From: Iningainema tapete BLCC-T55 | Lineage (GTDB): Bacteria; Cyanobacteriota; Cyanobacteriia; Cyanobacteriales; Nostocaceae | NCBI RefSeq assembly: GCF_014698965.1 | Contig: NZ_JACXAE010000110.1 | Coordinates: 62,001 to 126,000, forward strand | DNA length: 64,000 nucleotides | Direction of reading: 5' to 3' | Shown here: one piece after another, positions 61,524 through 64,000 of the stretch | Layout of the letters: the number at the start of each line of letters is the position of its first letter | How positions within the stretch are numbered: the stretch's first letter is position 1 | Translations under genes and position numbers: made by a program | Notes under the pieces: generated by a model | The model's input: only the letters and a program-made list of their open reading frames with translations | Told to the model about the DNA's origin: nothing | Databases searched by the model: none

Positions 61524-61732
61524 AACAGGTCATTTCTCAAATCAGCGTTGCAGAACGTATCCAACTAGCTGAAGATTTATGGGACAGCATCCTAGAACAG
61601 CAAGAAGAACTTCCCTTGAGTGAAGCGCAACAACAAGAACTAGTAAGACGCTTAGAAAGTTACCAGAAAAACCCAGCTGATGGTTCTAGTTGGGAGGAAG
61701 TTAAAAAACGGTTAGGCAAAATTGAGAATTAA
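61463..61732 (+). CDS. addiction-module antitoxin-like protein (TIGR02574 type)
   Basis: The 89-codon frame contains SVAERIQLAEDLWDSILEQQ, ELPLSEAQQQELVRRLESYQ and SSWEEVKKRL. This is the pattern of the TIGR02574 addiction-module component, a small helical antitoxin-like protein usually followed by a RelE/ParE-type toxin. No toxin follows. The first 20 or so codons (MQCELLERLKHHAPKLAEIL) are antisense to the decayed DUF5615 gene and are probably foreign to the family, so the natural start was lost by fusion or lies near codon 25. The stop overlaps the GFA gene end by 4 bp. Confidence 0.7.
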   Translation: MQCELLERLKHHAPKLAEILQQVISQISVAERIQLAEDLWDSILEQQEELPLSEAQQQELVRRLESYQKNPADGSSWEEVKKRLGKIEN

Positions 61733-62109
61733 CTTCTCAACTTGTGAATATTCTGTTCCCAATTTGCTCCGTCAAAAGGTACAATCTCAAATCGTGCGAT
61801 CGCATCCCCATCAAGACAGCGCACATTCACATCAACACAGTCGGGGTGACTGCGCGGAATATAAAAAGAGTGAATTCCACAATGGCGGCAAAATTTGTGC
61901 TGGGCAACTCCTGTATTAAATCTGTAGGTTGTCAGCGCATCTTCGCCTTGCTGTAAAGTAAATTTATCTTGGGTGACAATTAGGTGTAAAAAACCCTTCT
62001 TTCTACAGATTGAACAGTTACAATCATCAGCTTTGTGCTTGTCAACCACCACCTGAAATCGCACTGCGCCACAGTGACATCCGCCATCGTAAGTTACTGG
62101 TTCACTCAT
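61729..62109 (-). CDS. GFA-family (Mss4-like) zinc protein
   Basis: This 126-residue protein has the zinc-binding pairs of the GFA/CENP-V fold: GGCHCGAVRF, DDCNCSICRKKG and KFCRHCGIHSFY. The family is named after glutathione-dependent formaldehyde-activating enzyme, but most members have no proven activity. It lies 11 bp downstream of a coiled-coil membrane-anchored gene on the same strand. Confidence 0.92.
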   Translation of the reverse strand: MSEPVTYDGGCHCGAVRFQVVVDKHKADDCNCSICRKKGFLHLIVTQDKFTLQQGEDALTTYRFNTGVAQHKFCRHCGIHSFYIPRSHPDCVDVNVRCLDGDAIARFEIVPFDGANWEQNIHKLRS

Positions 62110-62120
62110 AGGAATCTGGA

Positions 62121-62477
62121 TTAGCGTGATTCTAATTTCGATAGCCGTGTTTCTAATTTGTTAACTTGCTGCTTCAGTTCTACCACTAAAGTAGCCAGTC
62201 GATCAAACATACGATCGCGTTCCTGGGTTGATAAGTTTCTTCTCGAACGCGGTTCCCCTGTTGGAGTAATATTTGTTCTTGGTGACGGTGAAGTGCGCCC
62301 TTGATTCCCCAACTGAGCCTGTAGCTGGTTTACTTGCGACTCCAAACGATTGATATCTGCTTCCAAAGTGCTGATACGAGATTCGATTTGCTGAGATGAG
62401 GCGGTGTTTGATAATAAGCCGCCCCAAAGAATAATTACTAAAAATAGGGCTAATCCTACCAGCCCGATACGTTTCAT
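62121..62477 (-). CDS. membrane-anchored coiled-coil protein
   Basis: The product has 118 residues from the ATG at 62477 (MKRIGLVGLALFLVIILWGG). The frame is open to 62627, but that part contains a palindromic repeat and overlaps the next gene. A single N-terminal membrane segment or signal is followed by a coiled coil (IESRISTLEADINRLESQVN), a polar linker and a second coiled coil (LVVELKQQVNKLETRLSKLE). No enzyme motif. It may be a periplasmic scaffold. Confidence 0.75.
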   Translation of the reverse strand: MKRIGLVGLALFLVIILWGGLLSNTASSQQIESRISTLEADINRLESQVNQLQAQLGNQGRTSPSPRTNITPTGEPRSRRNLSTQERDRMFDRLATLVVELKQQVNKLETRLSKLESR

Positions 62478-62518
62478 TGTATTGCTCCAGCCATATATAT
62501 TAATTGTATGTTGCGTTC

Positions 62519-62546
62519 GTAGAGACGTTACATGTAACGTCTCTAC
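62519..62546. repeat. GTAGAGACG palindrome, intergenic
   Basis: A perfect 28-bp palindrome: GTAGAGACGTTACA followed by its exact reverse complement. It lies between the coiled-coil gene and the SDR/CIA30 gene, both on the minus strand. Confidence 0.92.
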
Positions 62547-62587
62547 AATATAGGTGGGTTTTAACAGCGAATTTAATCTAACGCACC

Positions 62588-64000
62588 CTATTTGTTTGGT
62601 TCTAAAAGAGAAAATAACCTCTCCCAATCGATAGAATTAGTACTATTTTCTCCCTCTTTCACCTCAAATGTAACGTTACACGCCTTCGATTGTTCTAGCG
62701 CTTCTACACATATTTTTGCTACATCCTCACGACTGATTTTTCCCCGGATATTATCGCCTTGCTCAAAGATTAACTCTTTGCTTCCTGGTTCTTCAGTCAA
62801 AGCACATGGTCTAATAATTGTGTATGGAATTCCACTTTCTCTTAAACTATCTTCTCCCTTCAACTTCCACGTTAAAATTCCTCCCAATTGGTCATTTAAT
62901 CTTACCGCTGGCGGTTCTTCATCTAAATTAATTCCGGGGCGTCCGGGACGAGTTACACCTGCTGAACTAACAAGGACAAACTGTGGTAAACTTATCCCAC
63001 CATAAGCTTTTATTAATTCCACTTGTAAAGTAAAACCACCAGGTGAAAAATTGGGATTTAATCCGCCGTCATATTCAAATTTGCTCAACATCAGTTGAAA
63101 TGAGCAAACTTTACTGGCGTCTATTTGCTGGTAATCCTTCACAGTTTTTGCCCGAAACACCGCAGTCAAATCTGTAAAGGGAATGCGCACATCTATCCAG
63201 GTATTTGCTACAGTGTCGAAAGAATAGCTGTAGGCAACACCATCCCATTGTGCTTCTGTCCGTAGAAGGAATTTATAACGTTTACCGTCGCCTCTTAAGC
63301 GCAATTGTACGCCTGCATAACCTGATAAATCGAAAGGAGGAGTGAAATTTTTTGTTCTTACAGAAGCAAATCCTCCAGAGTTAGCTGTTGAAACATTGCC
63401 AGCAAATAAAGCTGTGTCATCTACTAATTGGATACTACTTTCACTTACGCCTCCCATCACCACATCATCAACAGCACCCCAGGTATCCTTTAATTCGGTG
63501 GTGGGATTTTTGAAATCAAATAATACTTTTTCCCCTTGCTTGGGCAAATATCTACCTGCGGCTGCTACCAAGTTTTTCACACCTTGGTATTCCACGTTTT
63601 CGGGAGTGTCACCGACAATCTCTGGTTGGTAAAATTTGATGCCTTGATAGTACTTTTCGCGCTCTGGCGTATCTCCCTCTACTGGTTGCACACGTACAGC
63701 AGTGCAACATACCACAGCTTGGATATTTCCCAGAGCTAAGGAAGTCAGAGTTTCTGGTTTGGTGATGTCTCCAACAACTAAGTCAATATTATTACCAAGT
63801 ATTGACCGTGCTTTGTCAATATCTCGTACAAGACATCTTACTCGATAACCTTGTTCCACCAGTCGCTTCACGACTCGCTTACCAAGACCACCTGTTGCAC
63901 CTGCTACCAGTATTACACCCACTTGTTTTGCTCCATCAGGTCTATTATTATTATGGGGACGACCCTGAAATAAATCCTGTATCCAATTGAGGAAAGGAAT
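62588..64000 (-). CDS. SDR/NAD(P)-binding protein with inserted CIA30 domain (partial, runs off right edge)
   Basis: The frame stays open from 62588 to the window end. The GTG at 63922 is not the start, because the 26 codons before it (IPFLNWIQDLFQGRPHNN onward) continue in phase. An atypical short-chain dehydrogenase Rossmann start (VILVAGATGGLGKRVVKRLV) is followed after about 130 residues by a complex I intermediate-associated protein 30 (CIA30) domain (LFDFKNPTTELKDTWGAVDD, VVMGGVSESS). The second part of the SDR fold then resumes (LVSSAGVTRPGR, SGIPYTIIRPCAL). The CIA30 domain is thus inserted within the SDR fold. In cyanobacteria and plants such proteins are often linked to photosynthetic complex assembly; that role is an inference here. 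Confidence 0.9.
   Translation of the reverse strand: MPFLNWIQDLFQGRPHNNNRPDGAKQVGVILVAGATGGLGKRVVKRLVEQGYRVRCLVRDIDKARSILGNNIDLVVGDITKPETLTSLALGNIQAVVCCTAVRVQPVEGDTPEREKYYQGIKFYQPEIVGDTPENVEYQGVKNLVAAAGRYLPKQGEKVLFDFKNPTTELKDTWGAVDDVVMGGVSESSIQLVDDTALFAGNVSTANSGGFASVRTKNFTPPFDLSGYAGVQLRLRGDGKRYKFLLRTEAQWDGVAYSYSFDTVANTWIDVRIPFTDLTAVFRAKTVKDYQQIDASKVCSFQLMLSKFEYDGGLNPNFSPGGFTLQVELIKAYGGISLPQFVLVSSAGVTRPGRPGINLDEEPPAVRLNDQLGGILTWKLKGEDSLRESGIPYTIIRPCALTEEPGSKELIFEQGDNIRGKISREDVAKICVEALEQSKACNVTFEVKEGENSTNSIDWERLFSLLEPNK

Overview
The window is chromosomal DNA of a cyanobacterium, probably a filamentous Nostocales-type organism. The evidence is the abundance of HIP1 octamers (GCGATCGC) in most genes, many short palindromic and heptameric repeats, a Cph1-type phytochrome with its response regulator, an XisI-like protein, DUF2499/DUF3593 proteins, an orthocaspase-like protein, and metH, rnz, sat, hisA, mnmA and csaB sequences of cyanobacterial type. 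No rRNA, CRISPR array or complete insertion sequence was seen. One tRNA gene (Gln-UUG) lies near the left edge. The last gene runs off the right edge.

Layout. 0-10 kb: tRNA-Gln, two Wzc/GumC-type polysaccharide co-polymerase/tyrosine-kinase genes, a SpoIID/LytB-domain protein and conserved cyanobacterial proteins, which together suggest exopolysaccharide or cell-envelope work. 10-14.7 kb: ribonuclease Z and cobalamin-dependent methionine synthase. 14.8-25.4 kb: an accessory region with a Uma2-type nuclease, decayed and intact PIN-toxin modules, orphan XisI and UPF0175 proteins, a nucleotidyltransferase-like chimera, an acetyltransferase, and a block of SNF2-type helicase, coupled partner, 2OG-Fe(II) oxygenase and NERD-nuclease/UvrD-like helicase. 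It ends in an IS1-like remnant and a 123-bp duplication that has rewritten the end of nnr. 25.4-29 kb: nnr, a SPOR-like protein and mnmA.

29-39 kb: a long same-strand signalling cluster. It holds a coiled-coil protein, a PknG-like Ser/Thr kinase with zinc ribbons and TPRs, a PP2C phosphatase with zinc ribbons, a TerY-like VWA protein, a zinc-ribbon FHA protein and a sensor-like membrane protein. This matches and extends the known TerY-P (VWA, PP2C, kinase) triad. A three-gene AT-rich cassette (ParA-like ATPase, small unknown protein, Mrr-like endonuclease) sits inside it between PP2C and VWA. This cassette is the strongest candidate here for an undescribed system.

39-48.7 kb: sat, a Tat-exported pseudo-orthocaspase, hisA, two small membrane proteins, csaB, an AAA ATPase paired with a TOPRIM-like protein (candidate defence pair), a cupin, a peptidoglycan-binding protein and a half-size cyanovirin-like protein. 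48.7-64 kb: hybrid kinase, Rcp-type regulator and phytochrome; two PPC-domain proteins (an S1C protease and a kinase that has lost its catalytic core); several live and dead toxin-antitoxin modules; a double-protease/TPR protein whose 3' end has been cut by a deletion; a GFA-family protein; a coiled-coil anchor protein; and an SDR/CIA30 fusion protein.

Two themes recur. A family of about 28-bp palindromes (GTAGAGACG...CGTCTCTAC) occurs between genes and, in frame, inside several protein-coding genes of the 29-42 kb region. Toxin-antitoxin modules are repeatedly found half-deleted, frameshifted or orphaned, so the accessory parts of this chromosome have undergone frequent small deletions and recombinations.
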